A stretch of 64,000 nucleotides of DNA from contig NZ_KB898707.1 in NCBI RefSeq assembly GCF_000377745.1, forward strand, positions 554,482 through 618,481. The letters run 5' to 3'. Below, one piece after another: positions 44,091 to 53,786 of the stretch. The notes beneath the pieces were generated by a model. That model was not told the DNA's origin. It ran no database searches and saw nothing but the letters and a program-made list of their open reading frames with translations. The number at the start of each line of letters is the position of its first letter. Within the stretch, counting starts at the first letter, position 1. A program made the position numbers and the translations under genes. This DNA comes from Gilvimarinus chinensis DSM 19667. Lineage in GTDB: Bacteria > Pseudomonadota > Gammaproteobacteria > Pseudomonadales > Cellvibrionaceae.

Positions 44091-44637
44091 TTTGAAAAAA
44101 GACGCCGACGACCGTATGAAAAAAGCCCTGCAGGCGATGGGCAACAGCATGAACAAAATTCGCACCGGCCGCGCGCACCCGAGCCTGCTGGAAGGCTTAA
44201 CCGTTTCTTATTACGGCTCTGAAACACCGCTGTCTCAGGTGGCGAACATTACGGTTGAAGACGCTCGCACGCTTTCCGTTAAGCCCTGGGAAAAGCAGAT
44301 GGTGCCCGAAATCGAAAAGGCGATCATGAAGTCTGATTTGGGCCTCAACCCCTCCACCGCTGGTGAAAACATCCGTATTCCACTGCCAATGCTGACCGAA
44401 GAAACCCGCAAAGGTTATATCAAGCAGGCCCGTGCTGAGGCAGAGAATGGCCGTGTAGCCATTCGCAACGTACGTCGTGATGTGTTGTCAGATGTGAAGG
44501 CTTTGCTGAAAGAAAAAGAAATCACTGAAGACGAAGATCGCCGCATGCAGGACGATGTACAGAAAATTACCGATAAGTATGTTGCCGAAGTCGATAAGGC
44601 ACTGGCACAAAAAGAAGAAGAGCTGATGACCGTATAA
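44080..44637 (+). CDS. frr: Ribosome recycling factor
   Basis: A 185-residue protein, exactly the E. coli length, that with EF-G splits post-termination ribosomes. [39 protein letters not shown] and [13 protein letters not shown] are diagnostic of domain I and the hinge. It starts inside the end of pyrH. A GC-rich hairpin lies between it and uppS. Confidence 0.98.
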   Translation: MLNDLKKDADDRMKKALQAMGNSMNKIRTGRAHPSLLEGLTVSYYGSETPLSQVANITVEDARTLSVKPWEKQMVPEIEKAIMKSDLGLNPSTAGENIRIPLPMLTEETRKGYIKQARAEAENGRVAIRNVRRDVLSDVKALLKEKEITEDEDRRMQDDVQKITDKYVAEVDKALAQKEEELMTV

Positions 44638-44673
44638 GGTCCGGCTGCGGCCGTCGTTAAAATAATGGGCCCG

Positions 44674-44698
44674 AGCGCCCGGCTTCAGGCCGGGCGCT
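44674..44698 (+). other. GC-rich hairpin between frr and uppS
   Basis: AGCGCCCGGC and GCCGGGCGCT are perfect 10-nt arms around TTCAG. No T run follows, so it may be a processing or pausing site rather than a terminator. Confidence 0.6.
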
Positions 44699-44746
44699 GC
44701 TGTAAAGAGGGCTACAATGGGCAGGTTGATCGCCCCGGAGTAAAGT

Positions 44747-45502
44747 GTGACCGGCAGTTCCTTACGTCATATCGCCATTATTATGGATGGCAACAATCGC
44801 TGGGCTAAGCAGCGTAATCTGTCTGGTGTTGCTGGGCATAAAGAAGGGGTAGAGCGTATTCGTGATGTGATGGCTGCCTGCCAGGAGCTTCACGTTGAGA
44901 CCCTTACCTTGTTTGCTTTTAGCAGCGAGAATTGGCGTCGTCCAGCCAAAGAGGTGGATGCGCTGATGTCGCTGTTCCAGTTGTACCTTAAAAAAGAAGC
45001 CAAAGACTTAAAGAAGCGTGGTGTGCGATTAAAAGTTATCGGCAATCGTGATCGTTTCAGCGAATCCTTAAAAACGTCTATCGCCAGGGCCGAAGCACTT
45101 ACTGATACCGCCGATGCCGTAACAACACTGGTCATCGCTGCCGATTACGGTGGACGGTGGGATGTGGTGCAGGCAGCGCGCCACATGGCGCAGGCTTGCG
45201 TGAAGGGCGAGTTGTCGCCCGAGGCGATCGATGAATCGGCGCTCAATCGAATGACTTCTCTTGCTGGGTTGCCCGAGCTGGATCTTTTGATTCGCACTGG
45301 CGGCGAGCACCGCATCAGTAACTTTTTATTGTGGCAAGCCGCCTACGCCGAGCTGTATTTTAGTGACACCCTCTGGCCCGACTTCAAGGGCGACTCCTTA
45401 AAAGTCGCCGCGGCAGATTTTGCCCAGCGCCAACGTCGTTTTGGCCGAACTTCTGAGCAGTGTGAATCTGACCCTGCTTTTGCTGGAGATTCCTATGCTT
45501 AA
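44747..45502 (+). CDS. uppS: Undecaprenyl diphosphate synthase
   Basis: A 251-residue cis-prenyltransferase making the C55 lipid carrier for peptidoglycan and O-antigen. The GTG start follows GGAG by 5 nt. The catalytic Asp14 is in HIAIIMDGNNRWA; LFAFSSENWRRP, AADYGGRWD and LLIRTGGEHRISNFLLWQAAYAE (one segment per strand) follow, with LYFSDTLWPDF near the end. The gene overlaps cdsA by 8 bp. Confidence 0.97.
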   Translation: MTGSSLRHIAIIMDGNNRWAKQRNLSGVAGHKEGVERIRDVMAACQELHVETLTLFAFSSENWRRPAKEVDALMSLFQLYLKKEAKDLKKRGVRLKVIGNRDRFSESLKTSIARAEALTDTADAVTTLVIAADYGGRWDVVQAARHMAQACVKGELSPEAIDESALNRMTSLAGLPELDLLIRTGGEHRISNFLLWQAAYAELYFSDTLWPDFKGDSLKVAAADFAQRQRRFGRTSEQCESDPAFAGDSYA

Positions 45503-46343
45503 ACAGCGCGTATTTACCGCTATTGTTCTTGCCGCCGTATTTTTGTTATCGCTTTTCTATTTGCCAGAACCTTTATTTCCGGCTTTTATCGCTACCATTG
45601 TGCTAATTGCTGCCTGGGAGTGGGCTAATTTAAGCGGGCTTGCCAAGCCACTCGGCCGAGCAGTGTACGTGCTGGCGCTGGCTGGCTGCATAGCGCTGGT
45701 GGCTGTGTATATCGGCGTAATTCCGCTGGACTTTGTGGATGTAAACCGTGTGCCAGAGCGATACCGGCATGTGTTGTTAGCAGGGTGTACTTGGTGGGCG
45801 TTAGCGCTGCTATGGGTGCAGGGTTACCCCAGTAGTGCGCTTTTATGGGGGCGGCGCTTTATTCGCGCGTTGATGGGTTTTTTGGTGCTGGTGCCTACCT
45901 GGGCTGCCGTGAGCTATGTGCGAAGCGAAGAGTCGGGGGCCTGGCTGGTGCTGCTGATCGTTGTGATTGTGGCCAGTGCGGATATTGGTGGGTATTTTGT
46001 CGGCCGCCGCTTTGGTAAGCACAAGCTCGCGCCCCACGTCAGTCCGGGTAAAACCTGGGAGGGGTTCTTGGGCGGGGTCGGGGCCAATGTGATTCTCGCG
46101 CTTATTATCTGGCAGTTATCGGACAATGCACTACTACCTTTGCTGGTGTTGTTGCTGGCCACGTCCCTTGCCTCGGTGCTGGGGGATCTACTGGAAAGCA
46201 TGGTGAAGCGTGAACGCGGTATTAAAGACAGCAGTTCACTGTTGCCTGGGCATGGTGGAGTGCTCGACCGGGTCGATAGCCTGACCGCAGCAGCACCCGT
46301 ATTTGCGCTGATTTTGTTATCGCTGGAGTTGAGCTTTGGGTGA
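45495..46343 (+). CDS. cdsA: Phosphatidate cytidylyltransferase
   Basis: A 282-residue inner-membrane enzyme that forms CDP-diacylglycerol, the precursor of all phospholipids. ATG 45495 follows GGAG and overlaps the uppS stop (ATGCTTAA). It has several transmembrane helices and the signature region near the C-terminus: [21 protein letters not shown] followed by [14 protein letters not shown], which contains the metal-binding Asp residues. The overlap continues into dxr (8 bp). Confidence 0.96.
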   Translation: MLKQRVFTAIVLAAVFLLSLFYLPEPLFPAFIATIVLIAAWEWANLSGLAKPLGRAVYVLALAGCIALVAVYIGVIPLDFVDVNRVPERYRHVLLAGCTWWALALLWVQGYPSSALLWGRRFIRALMGFLVLVPTWAAVSYVRSEESGAWLVLLIVVIVASADIGGYFVGRRFGKHKLAPHVSPGKTWEGFLGGVGANVILALIIWQLSDNALLPLLVLLLATSLASVLGDLLESMVKRERGIKDSSSLLPGHGGVLDRVDSLTAAAPVFALILLSLELSFG

Positions 46344-47541
46344 TTCGCGTCAGCAAATAACCGTGCTTGGCTCCACAGGCTCGATTGGTGTAAGCACGCT
46401 GGATGTTTTGGCGCGCCACCCAGATCAATTCCAGGTTTTCGCGTTAGGGGCTCAGTCCAGTTGGCAAAAACTGGCAGAGCAGTGCCAGACTTTTAAACCA
46501 AAGTACGCTGTTCTGGTGGATGAAACCGCTGCCCGGCACCTGCAACAACGTTTGTCTGGGGAGGGCAGTGAGACAGAGGTGCTCACTGGTGAGCGAGCAT
46601 TCCAGGAAGTGGCATCCGCTTCAGAGGTTGACGCGGTCATGGCAGCCATTGTTGGGGCAGCGGGTTTGCTGCCGAGCTTTGCTGCTGTTGAGGCTGGAAA
46701 ACGAGTACTGTTAGCCAATAAAGAAGTGCTGGTAATGGCGGGTGGCTTGTTTATGGCAGCTGCGCGCCGCTCGGGAGCCGAAGTCTTGCCCATTGATAGC
46801 GAGCACAATGCGATTTTTCAGTGTTTGCCGTTGGCAGCCGGGCTGTCGGCGGGCTTGGATTTAAACGCGCTCGGTGTCAGACGCATTATGTTAACGGCTT
46901 CGGGCGGGCCTTTCCGTCAGGCAAGTGTGCAGGATTTAGCGCAGGTTACACCGGAGCAGGCTTGTGCGCATCCGAACTGGAGTATGGGGCCTAAAATCTC
47001 GGTGGATTCCGCCACCATGATGAACAAAGGCTTGGAGTTTATAGAAGCCTGCTGGCTTTTTAATGCTCAGCCTGCTGACATACAGGTGGTAATTCACCCG
47101 CAAAGTGTTATTCACTCACTGGTTGAGTATATTGACGGCTCAGTGCTGGCGCAGCTTGGCAATCCGGATATGCGCACACCGATCGCGCATGCATTGGGCG
47201 CTCCTAAGCGGCTGGCTTCAGGGGTTGATAGTTTAGATTTAGTCGCCACCGCCAGGCTGGACTTTGAGTCCCCTGATCTGGCCCGTTTTCCCTGTCTTGG
47301 TTTGGCGCAATCGGCAGTGGCAACGGGCTTAAGCGCGCCAGCCGTGCTTAACGCGGCCAATGAGGAGGCTGTTGCCGCTTTTTTGGCGGGCCGGTTGTCT
47401 TTTTCGGCGATTGCCGAGATTATTTCTGCAACCCTGGAGCGGGTAAGCTTCACTGAACCGGATAGCCTGGAGGCGGTCCAAAACGCCGATTTGACTGCCA
47501 GGCGCGTGGCACAGGCGTTGATTTCTGCCAGCACAACTTAA
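46336..47541 (+). CDS. dxr: 1-deoxy-D-xylulose 5-phosphate reductoisomerase
   Basis: A 401-residue NADPH-dependent enzyme that makes 2-C-methyl-D-erythritol 4-phosphate, the committed step of the MEP isoprenoid pathway. The start appears to be TTG at 46336, with GGAG about 7 nt upstream, giving [18 protein letters not shown] (NADPH loop GSTGSIG). The active-site segments [49 protein letters not shown] and [13 protein letters not shown] are all present. Its product leads to the substrate of UppS two genes upstream. Confidence 0.97.
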   Translation: MGDSRQQITVLGSTGSIGVSTLDVLARHPDQFQVFALGAQSSWQKLAEQCQTFKPKYAVLVDETAARHLQQRLSGEGSETEVLTGERAFQEVASASEVDAVMAAIVGAAGLLPSFAAVEAGKRVLLANKEVLVMAGGLFMAAARRSGAEVLPIDSEHNAIFQCLPLAAGLSAGLDLNALGVRRIMLTASGGPFRQASVQDLAQVTPEQACAHPNWSMGPKISVDSATMMNKGLEFIEACWLFNAQPADIQVVIHPQSVIHSLVEYIDGSVLAQLGNPDMRTPIAHALGAPKRLASGVDSLDLVATARLDFESPDLARFPCLGLAQSAVATGLSAPAVLNAANEEAVAAFLAGRLSFSAIAEIISATLERVSFTEPDSLEAVQNADLTARRVAQALISASTT

Positions 47542-47551
47542 TGAGGGTTAT

Positions 47552-48907
47552 GTGAGCATTCTCCAATACGTATTTTGGTTTTTCGTTGCCATTCTTGTGC
47601 TGGTGACCATTCACGAGTTTGGTCATTTCTACGTGGCCAGGCGCTGTGGAGTAAAAGTACTGCGGTTTTCCATAGGCTTTGGCAAGGTGCTTACCAGTTG
47701 GCGTGATAGCCAGGGCACCGAGTTCGCGTTGTCTGCCATACCTTTGGGCGGTTACGTCAAAATGTTGGACGAGCGCGAGGGGCCTGTGGCCGAGGATGAG
47801 CTGCACCGCGCGTTTAACCGCCAGAGTGTTGGCAAACGAATCGCGGTAGTGCTGGCTGGCCCCGTGGCGAATTTAATTCTCGCGGTATTGATTTTTTGGC
47901 TGGTCTTAGCTGTCAGTGGCGAGCGGGGTTTGGCCCCTGTCATAGGTAAGGTTGAACCGGGCTCTGTAGCTGCCAGCGCTAACCTTGAAGCCGGGCAAGA
48001 AATTTTGGCAGTTGATGGTGTCACCACCTTGTCTTGGCAAATGGTGCAAAAGCAGCTGCTGCGTCGTCTGGGCGAAAGTGGGCCCTTGACGTTCGCTGTG
48101 CGTTACCCGGATTCTAATTTGCGCTACGAGTCTGAAGTGGTATTGGATGACTGGCTGCGTGGAGTCGATGAGCCCGAGCCTTTGTCCGGGTTAGGTGTTG
48201 CTCCTTACATTCCTGAAATACCCGCTATTGCCGGAGAAATTCAGGCGGGCAGCCCCGCCAGTGTGGCTGGGCTGCAGCCGGGGGATCACATTATTGCGGC
48301 CGACGGACAGGCTATGAATGGGGCACAGGATTGGATCGACTATGTTAAAGCCAGGCCTGAAGCTGTGATTAACCTAACTGTCGAGCGTAATGGCGAAGAG
48401 CTTAATTTGGCCATCACGCCTGAACGAATAACCGAAGCTGATAACACGTTTGGACGCGTAGGGATGGGGTTTGCCCCCTATGAATGGCCTGAGGATCTTA
48501 TTCGTCGTTGGGATTATTCACCCGTTAGCGGATTTGTTGCCGCAGTCGACCGAACTTGGGAAACTTCTGCCTTTGTATTGCTGTCAGTTAAGAAGCTGAT
48601 TTTTGGGGAAATTTCCACAAAAAACTTGAGCGGAGCAATCACCATTGCTAAGGTTGCGGGTTCTGAGGCAGAGAATGGCTGGCGCAGCTTCTTGCGTTTT
48701 CTCGCGGCCTTGAGCGTCATGCTGGGAGTCTTCAATCTTCTGCCGATACCGGTTCTCGATGGTGGTCATTTAATGTACTACCTGATTGAGTTGGTTAAAG
48801 GAAAACCGGTGTCGGAAAAGACTCAGATGGTGGGCTATCAAGTGGGCCTGGTAATGGTAATAGGCCTGACAGTATTGGCGCTATACAACGACATCATGAG
48901 GCTTTAA
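47552..48907 (+). CDS. rseP: Site-2 intramembrane metalloprotease RseP
   Basis: A 451-residue inner-membrane zinc protease of the sigma-E envelope stress pathway, cleaving RseA after DegS. His21-Glu22-Phe-Gly-His25 is the HEXXH motif in the first helix, and LLPIPVLDGGH near residue 395 supplies the third ligand. Two tandem PDZ domains lie between (about 115-195 and 210-290: GKVEPGSVAASANLEAGQ and GEIQAGSPASVAGLQPGD). GTG follows GAGGG. It precedes bamA, whose folding state feeds the same stress response. Confidence 0.97.
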   Translation: MSILQYVFWFFVAILVLVTIHEFGHFYVARRCGVKVLRFSIGFGKVLTSWRDSQGTEFALSAIPLGGYVKMLDEREGPVAEDELHRAFNRQSVGKRIAVVLAGPVANLILAVLIFWLVLAVSGERGLAPVIGKVEPGSVAASANLEAGQEILAVDGVTTLSWQMVQKQLLRRLGESGPLTFAVRYPDSNLRYESEVVLDDWLRGVDEPEPLSGLGVAPYIPEIPAIAGEIQAGSPASVAGLQPGDHIIAADGQAMNGAQDWIDYVKARPEAVINLTVERNGEELNLAITPERITEADNTFGRVGMGFAPYEWPEDLIRRWDYSPVSGFVAAVDRTWETSAFVLLSVKKLIFGEISTKNLSGAITIAKVAGSEAENGWRSFLRFLAALSVMLGVFNLLPIPVLDGGHLMYYLIELVKGKPVSEKTQMVGYQVGLVMVIGLTVLALYNDIMRL

Positions 48908-48994
48908 TCCTGTTGGAAACAGTTGGCTGCCAAACTCTGGCGGTATGGTTGTTGTGTTTGTGCAAACTCACAAATCTAAAATAGAACGAATTAT

Positions 48995-51655
48995 ATGATG
49001 CAAGTTTTCTCACGAGTGTTCGGCCTGTTTTTGGCGCTAAGCTTTTCGCTGGCCGTCCATGCACAAACCTTTCGCGTAAACGATATCAGAGTTGAGGGCT
49101 TGCAGCGGGTATCAGCCGGTACCGTATTCAGTGCATTACCCGTTCGAGTGGGAGACACTCTTAGCAACCTCGATGTTCAGCGCGCCACCCGCGAACTTTT
49201 TAAAGTAGGCTTGTTTACTGATGTCTCAATCGGTCGGGATGGCGATGTATTGGTCATTATGGTCGAAGAAAGGCCAGCGATTAACGAAATTACCATTGAA
49301 GGTAATAAGGTTATTAAAACCGAACAGCTGATGGAAAGCTTAACGGATAACGGGCTTTCCGAAGGGCAGATCTATCAGAATGCCACCTTGAATATGATCA
49401 GCCAGGCGCTTGAGCGTGAATATATTGGTCAGGGTCGCTATGGCGCCTCTGTGGATATCGAAGTCGAAGACTTACCGCGTAACCAGGTGAAGGTGCTGGT
49501 TAACATTGACGAAGGTGAGACGGCTCGAATCAAAAAAATTAACATCATCGGTAACAACGCCTTCGATAATGAAGAGCTGCTGGATTTATTTGAGCTGCAA
49601 ACTACAGGTTTTTTCTCCTGGATTACCGGAGATGATAAATACAACCGCGAAAAGTTAACCGGCGATATCGAGCGTGTTGAGTCTTATTATCTGGATCGTG
49701 GTTACCTCGCGTTCAATCTTGACTCTACTCAAGTTTCTCTGAGCCCCGACAAATCTAAAGTCTTCGTCACTCTGAATATTACCGAAGGCGATGTATATAC
49801 CGTTAGTGAAGTGGATTTAGCGGGTGACCCTGCTATTGATGAGCGCTTTATTCGCCGTATGATTTTAATGCGTGAAGGGCAAACCTTTTCGCAGGCTTTA
49901 ATGACAACTTCATCAGAATACATTACCAATCGCTTAGGCAACGAAGGCTACACCTTTGCCGAAGTAGAGGGGATTCCTGAGCGCAACGATGAAGATAAAA
50001 CGGTAAAGGTCACTTTCTTTATTGATCCGAAAAAGCGTGCGTATGTTAGACGCATTAACTTCCGCGGTAATACCACTACCCAAGACCAGGTTCTGCGCCG
50101 CGAAATGCGGCAGATGGAAGGTGGGGCTGCATCGACCGCACAAATTGAGCACTCTAAGGTACGCCTGGAACGTTTGGGCTTTTTCAAAGAGGTGACGGTC
50201 GATACCGTTGAGGTGCCGGGTGTCGCTGACCAAGTCGACGTGGACTTTACCGTCGAAGAGCAGCCATCGGGTAGCATGGGGTTGCAGCTGGGTTACGCTG
50301 AATACTCCGGCCTGTTAATCTCAGGTAATATTCAACAAAACAACTGGTTTGGTACGGGTAAGCAAGTCGGTATTTCGGCCAGCCACTCTAAATACCAAAC
50401 CGCGTATAACTTCCGCTATAACGACCCGTACTTTACTCCAGATGGAGTGAGCCGAGGGTTTAATATTTTCTACCAAAGCAGTGATTACGCCAGCGTGAAC
50501 GTGGCTGGCTACAGCACCGATGTATTTGGCGGTAATGTCAGCTTTGGTTACCCGATTTCTGATGTGGAACGTTTAAGCTTTGATGTGGGCTTCCGTAATT
50601 TAGAGGTTAAGCCAAGTTCCTATTCGGTGCGGGAAATTATAAACACTCCGCTTTATTCCTCATCGGCCAGCTATATTACCCAAACCGAATACCTGGAAAT
50701 CCTTGAAGAGTTGTCAACCGGTAACGATCTGCCCGAAATCCCTTTTGATTCCACTCCCGTTCCCAGTCTGGCAGACGATGTGAACGGTATTCGAGGAGAG
50801 CCCGGCTTCTTGGATGTTCATGGGAACGAGTTTCACGATTTTGTGGCCAATGCGGCCTGGGCAAAATCTACCCTAAATCGCGGTATTTTAGCCACGAGAG
50901 GCGCTTCGCAGCGTTTGGGGATTGAAACGGCGCTGCCCGGCGGCGATTTGGAGTACTACAAAATCACCTACGACGCGCAAATGTTTCAGCCTTTGACGCG
51001 AAACCTAACTTTGCGGTTGCGCACTAGCTTAGGCTGGGCAGATTCTTACGGTAAAACCGAGGAGTTGCCATTTTTTGAACATTACTACGCCGGTGGCTTC
51101 GGTTCCGTACGAGGTTTTGAGCGCAATAGCTTAGGGCCTCGAGGCACCTATGCCGAGAGCCAGTATTTACCGCGAACCACTTGGGATGACATGAACGGTG
51201 ATGGGGTGGTGGATACTGGTGAAACTGGCTCTTTATATAATGTGCTCTGCGAGGATCCAGAGTTGGGCGGCTACAGTGGCAGTATCTCTTGTCGCCCTGG
51301 TCAGTTGATGACTCAAACCGGTGGTCAGGTAACCGATCAAAGTCGCTCTTTTGGTGGTAACTTTTTGGTAGAAACGAGCATGGAAATCATCTTCCCTCTG
51401 CCTTTTATCGAAGACCAACGCTCGTTCCAAACGGCTTTTTTCATCGACGCGGGTAACGTTTTCGATACCAACTGCGGCGCAACACAGGTAAACTGTTTCG
51501 ACTTTGCGCTGGACCGCATGAGTATTTCGGCAGGTTTAGGCTTAACGTGGATATCGGCTTTCGGCCCGATGACTTTTTCAGTATCTGAAGCGATACAGAA
51601 AAATGAATTTGACGACGAGAAAGGGTTTAACTTCTCTCTTGGACAAACTTTCTAA
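48995..51655 (+). CDS. bamA: Outer-membrane assembly protein BamA, with EF-hand-like loop insertion
   Basis: An 886-residue Omp85 protein that inserts beta-barrel proteins in the outer membrane; E. coli BamA is 810. The signal peptide ends VHA-QT. Five POTRA domains follow (opening FRVNDIRVEGLQRV, and EITIEGNKVI, KINIIGNNAF, VDLAGDPAID and RRINFRGNTTT at successive POTRAs), then a 16-strand barrel. The L6 motif VRGF is in FGSVRGFERNSLGPRG. The extra length lies mostly in two places: about residues 555-610, and just after VRGF, where TTWDDMNGDGVVDTGETG contains a perfect 12-residue EF-hand calcium loop (Asp732-Glu743). Two Cys residues follow (NVLCEDP and ISCRPG). The barrel ends in FSLGQTF, a proper beta-signal. 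Confidence 0.96.
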   Translation: MMQVFSRVFGLFLALSFSLAVHAQTFRVNDIRVEGLQRVSAGTVFSALPVRVGDTLSNLDVQRATRELFKVGLFTDVSIGRDGDVLVIMVEERPAINEITIEGNKVIKTEQLMESLTDNGLSEGQIYQNATLNMISQALEREYIGQGRYGASVDIEVEDLPRNQVKVLVNIDEGETARIKKINIIGNNAFDNEELLDLFELQTTGFFSWITGDDKYNREKLTGDIERVESYYLDRGYLAFNLDSTQVSLSPDKSKVFVTLNITEGDVYTVSEVDLAGDPAIDERFIRRMILMREGQTFSQALMTTSSEYITNRLGNEGYTFAEVEGIPERNDEDKTVKVTFFIDPKKRAYVRRINFRGNTTTQDQVLRREMRQMEGGAASTAQIEHSKVRLERLGFFKEVTVDTVEVPGVADQVDVDFTVEEQPSGSMGLQLGYAEYSGLLISGNIQQNNWFGTGKQVGISASHSKYQTAYNFRYNDPYFTPDGVSRGFNIFYQSSDYASVNVAGYSTDVFGGNVSFGYPISDVERLSFDVGFRNLEVKPSSYSVREIINTPLYSSSASYITQTEYLEILEELSTGNDLPEIPFDSTPVPSLADDVNGIRGEPGFLDVHGNEFHDFVANAAWAKSTLNRGILATRGASQRLGIETALPGGDLEYYKITYDAQMFQPLTRNLTLRLRTSLGWADSYGKTEELPFFEHYYAGGFGSVRGFERNSLGPRGTYAESQYLPRTTWDDMNGDGVVDTGETGSLYNVLCEDPELGGYSGSISCRPGQLMTQTGGQVTDQSRSFGGNFLVETSMEIIFPLPFIEDQRSFQTAFFIDAGNVFDTNCGATQVNCFDFALDRMSISAGLGLTWISAFGPMTFSVSEAIQKNEFDDEKGFNFSLGQTF

Positions 51656-51716
51656 AACAGCTGAATGTGCCCAAAAGGGCGTTTAATACACTCACTAGAG
51701 ATTATAAAAGGGGAAA

Positions 51717-52232
51717 ATGGTGATTTCGCTAAAGAAAATGATGTTGGTTTCGGCTTTATTGACGCTTAGCTTGGGCGCGGCAGCAGCGGATAAGGTCGTT
51801 ACTTTGGATATGCAAGCGGCGATTTTAGGTACTGATCTGGCGAAAAAAAGTGTTGAAGGCTTACAAAAAAATGCTGAGTTCACAGCACTTCGCGCCAAGG
51901 TTGAAAGCCTGGTAGCCGATATTAAAGCTCTGCAAGAATCAGCTGAAAAAGACGGTATGACCTGGTCTGAGGATCAACAAGCCGAACATCGCAAAAAAGT
52001 AGAATATCTGCGGGCTGATTATGAGCTGGCGACTAAAAAGCTGCAGTCAGAACAACAGCAGGTATTACAACGTGTTCAGCAGCAGCTGACCCCCAAAGTT
52101 CGCCCGGTACTTGAAAAACTGATCGCCGATGAAGACATTGGCATGATCATCAATGCTCAATCGGTATTTCACGCCGACGCCGATCACGATATTACTGCGC
52201 AGTTAATTGAGCGCTTAAATAAAGCCCAATAA
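51717..52232 (+). CDS. skp: Periplasmic chaperone Skp/OmpH
   Basis: A 171-residue periplasmic chaperone for unfolded outer-membrane proteins. A signal peptide precedes AAAADKVVTLDMQAAIL, and a long coiled coil (about 50-130, EFTALRAKVESLVADIKALQ through LQSEQQQVLQRVQQQL) forms the tentacle. DEDIGMIINAQSVFHADADHDIT is the usual end segment. ATG follows AAAGGGG. It lies between bamA and lpxD, its conserved position. Confidence 0.92.
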   Translation: MVISLKKMMLVSALLTLSLGAAAADKVVTLDMQAAILGTDLAKKSVEGLQKNAEFTALRAKVESLVADIKALQESAEKDGMTWSEDQQAEHRKKVEYLRADYELATKKLQSEQQQVLQRVQQQLTPKVRPVLEKLIADEDIGMIINAQSVFHADADHDITAQLIERLNKAQ

Positions 52233-52250
52233 TTGCAGCGGATGGTTTGA

Positions 52251-53273
52251 GTGACTAGTTTTTCACTCCGTGAAATTGCGGACTTTTTAGCAGCAACACT
52301 TGAAGGCAATGCCGGTTTAGTAATAACCGGCATTGCTGGTTTGGTAACGGCAAAAAACAGCGACATTAGTTTTTTAGCGAATAAGGCATACCACGGCCAG
52401 TTGCAAGATTCATCTGCTGGCGCGGTCATTCTTCGTGAACAAGAATCCCAGCTTTACTCTGGCAATAAACTGATTGTTGCCGATCCATATTTAAGCTATG
52501 CACGGTTAACCCGATTGTTTGATCGCTCTTTGGCTATTGAGCCGGGTATTCATCCTACCGCAGTGATTGACTCGACCGCCAAAATTGGTAACCAAGTTGG
52601 CATTGGTCCTCATGCTGTTATTGGCAGCGGAGCTGTCTTGGGGGATGGTGTGATCGTTGGAGCTGGATCGGTGATAGGGGAAGGAACCAATATTGGCGCT
52701 TATACTCGCTTAGCTGCGAATGTCAGTATTTATCACGATGTGGTGATTGGCGAGTATTGTTTATTCCACAGTAGCTGCGTTATCGGAGCCGATGGTTTTG
52801 GTTTTGCGCCTGACCGTGAAAACGGTGGCTGGTGCAAAATCCATCAATTAGGCGGAGTAATCATTGGTGATCGTGTGGAAGTAGGGGCTACGACGACGAT
52901 CGATCGGGGGGCTCTTGACGATACGCTGATCGATGACGGGGTCATTATCGATGATCAAGTGCACATAGCCCATAATTGCCGTATTGGTGCCAATACGGCT
53001 ATTGCGGCCAATTGTGGCATTGCGGGTAGCACTAAAATAGGTCGAAATTGTACTTTGGCCGGGGCTGTGGGCATTGTGGGTCATATAGAAATTACCGATA
53101 ACGTACACATTACCGGTATGACCATGGTGTCAAAATCGATCACAGAACCTGGAAGCTATTCTTCCGGTACCAGTGCAATTGGCACTCGTGAGTGGCGAAA
53201 AAATGCCGTTCGCTTTAATCAGCTTAATGATTTGGCACAACGCTTACGCAAGCTTGAATCTGATGCGGATTAA
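52251..53273 (+). CDS. lpxD: UDP-3-O-(3-hydroxymyristoyl)glucosamine N-acyltransferase
   Basis: A 340-residue left-handed beta-helix acyltransferase for the third step of lipid A synthesis. The N-terminal uridine-binding domain (TSFSLREIADFLAATLEG, then SDISFLANKAYHGQL) is followed by hexapeptide repeats from about 105 (GIHPTAVIDSTAKIG onward). The catalytic His is in DDQVHIAHNC, and GADGFGFAPD is conserved. The C-terminal helix is NQLNDLAQRLRKLE. GTG follows GGATGG. Confidence 0.97.
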   Translation: MTSFSLREIADFLAATLEGNAGLVITGIAGLVTAKNSDISFLANKAYHGQLQDSSAGAVILREQESQLYSGNKLIVADPYLSYARLTRLFDRSLAIEPGIHPTAVIDSTAKIGNQVGIGPHAVIGSGAVLGDGVIVGAGSVIGEGTNIGAYTRLAANVSIYHDVVIGEYCLFHSSCVIGADGFGFAPDRENGGWCKIHQLGGVIIGDRVEVGATTTIDRGALDDTLIDDGVIIDDQVHIAHNCRIGANTAIAANCGIAGSTKIGRNCTLAGAVGIVGHIEITDNVHITGMTMVSKSITEPGSYSSGTSAIGTREWRKNAVRFNQLNDLAQRLRKLESDAD

Positions 53274-53327
53274 GAGAACATAAGTTTTAAGCTGGTTTTA
53301 CCGGCAGTATATAAAGGCGTCAATAAA

Positions 53328-53765
53328 ATGATGGATGTAAATGAAATTCGGCAATATTTGCCTCACCGCTACCCTTTATTGTTGGTAGATCGAGTGGTAG
53401 AGCTGGTGGAAGGGGAGTCTATTGTCGCTTACAAGAATGTTTCTATAAACGAAGAAGTATTTAACGGGCATTTCCCAGACTTCCCGGTATTTCCAGGAGT
53501 AATGATTCTAGAGGCCTTGGCCCAGGCTTCTGGTATTTTAGGTTTTAAAACTGTCGATAAAAAACCCAAGGATGGCTCAATTTATTTGTTTGCTGGGATT
53601 GATGATGTGCGCTTTAAGCGTCAGGTGATTCCAGGCGATCGTTTGCAGTTAGAGTCACGTATCATTTCTTCTAAACGTGGAATTTGGAAGTTTGCCTGTA
53701 AAGCTACGGTAGACGGTGAACTTGTTGCTGCAGCAACCATATTGTGTGCTGATCGAAAAGTTTAA
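53328..53765 (+). CDS. fabZ: 3-hydroxyacyl-ACP dehydratase
   Basis: A 145-residue hot-dog-fold dehydratase of fatty acid elongation. Catalytic His48 is in [13 protein letters not shown] and Glu62 in [21 protein letters not shown] is the usual N-terminal segment. It competes with the lipid A enzymes encoded beside it for hydroxyacyl-ACP, which is probably why it sits between lpxD and lpxA. The two tandem ATG codons at 53328 and 53331 are equally possible starts. Confidence 0.97.
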   Translation: MMDVNEIRQYLPHRYPLLLVDRVVELVEGESIVAYKNVSINEEVFNGHFPDFPVFPGVMILEALAQASGILGFKTVDKKPKDGSIYLFAGIDDVRFKRQVIPGDRLQLESRIISSKRGIWKFACKATVDGELVAAATILCADRKV

Positions 53766-53786
53766 TCCTGCAAGAGAGGGCCAGCG

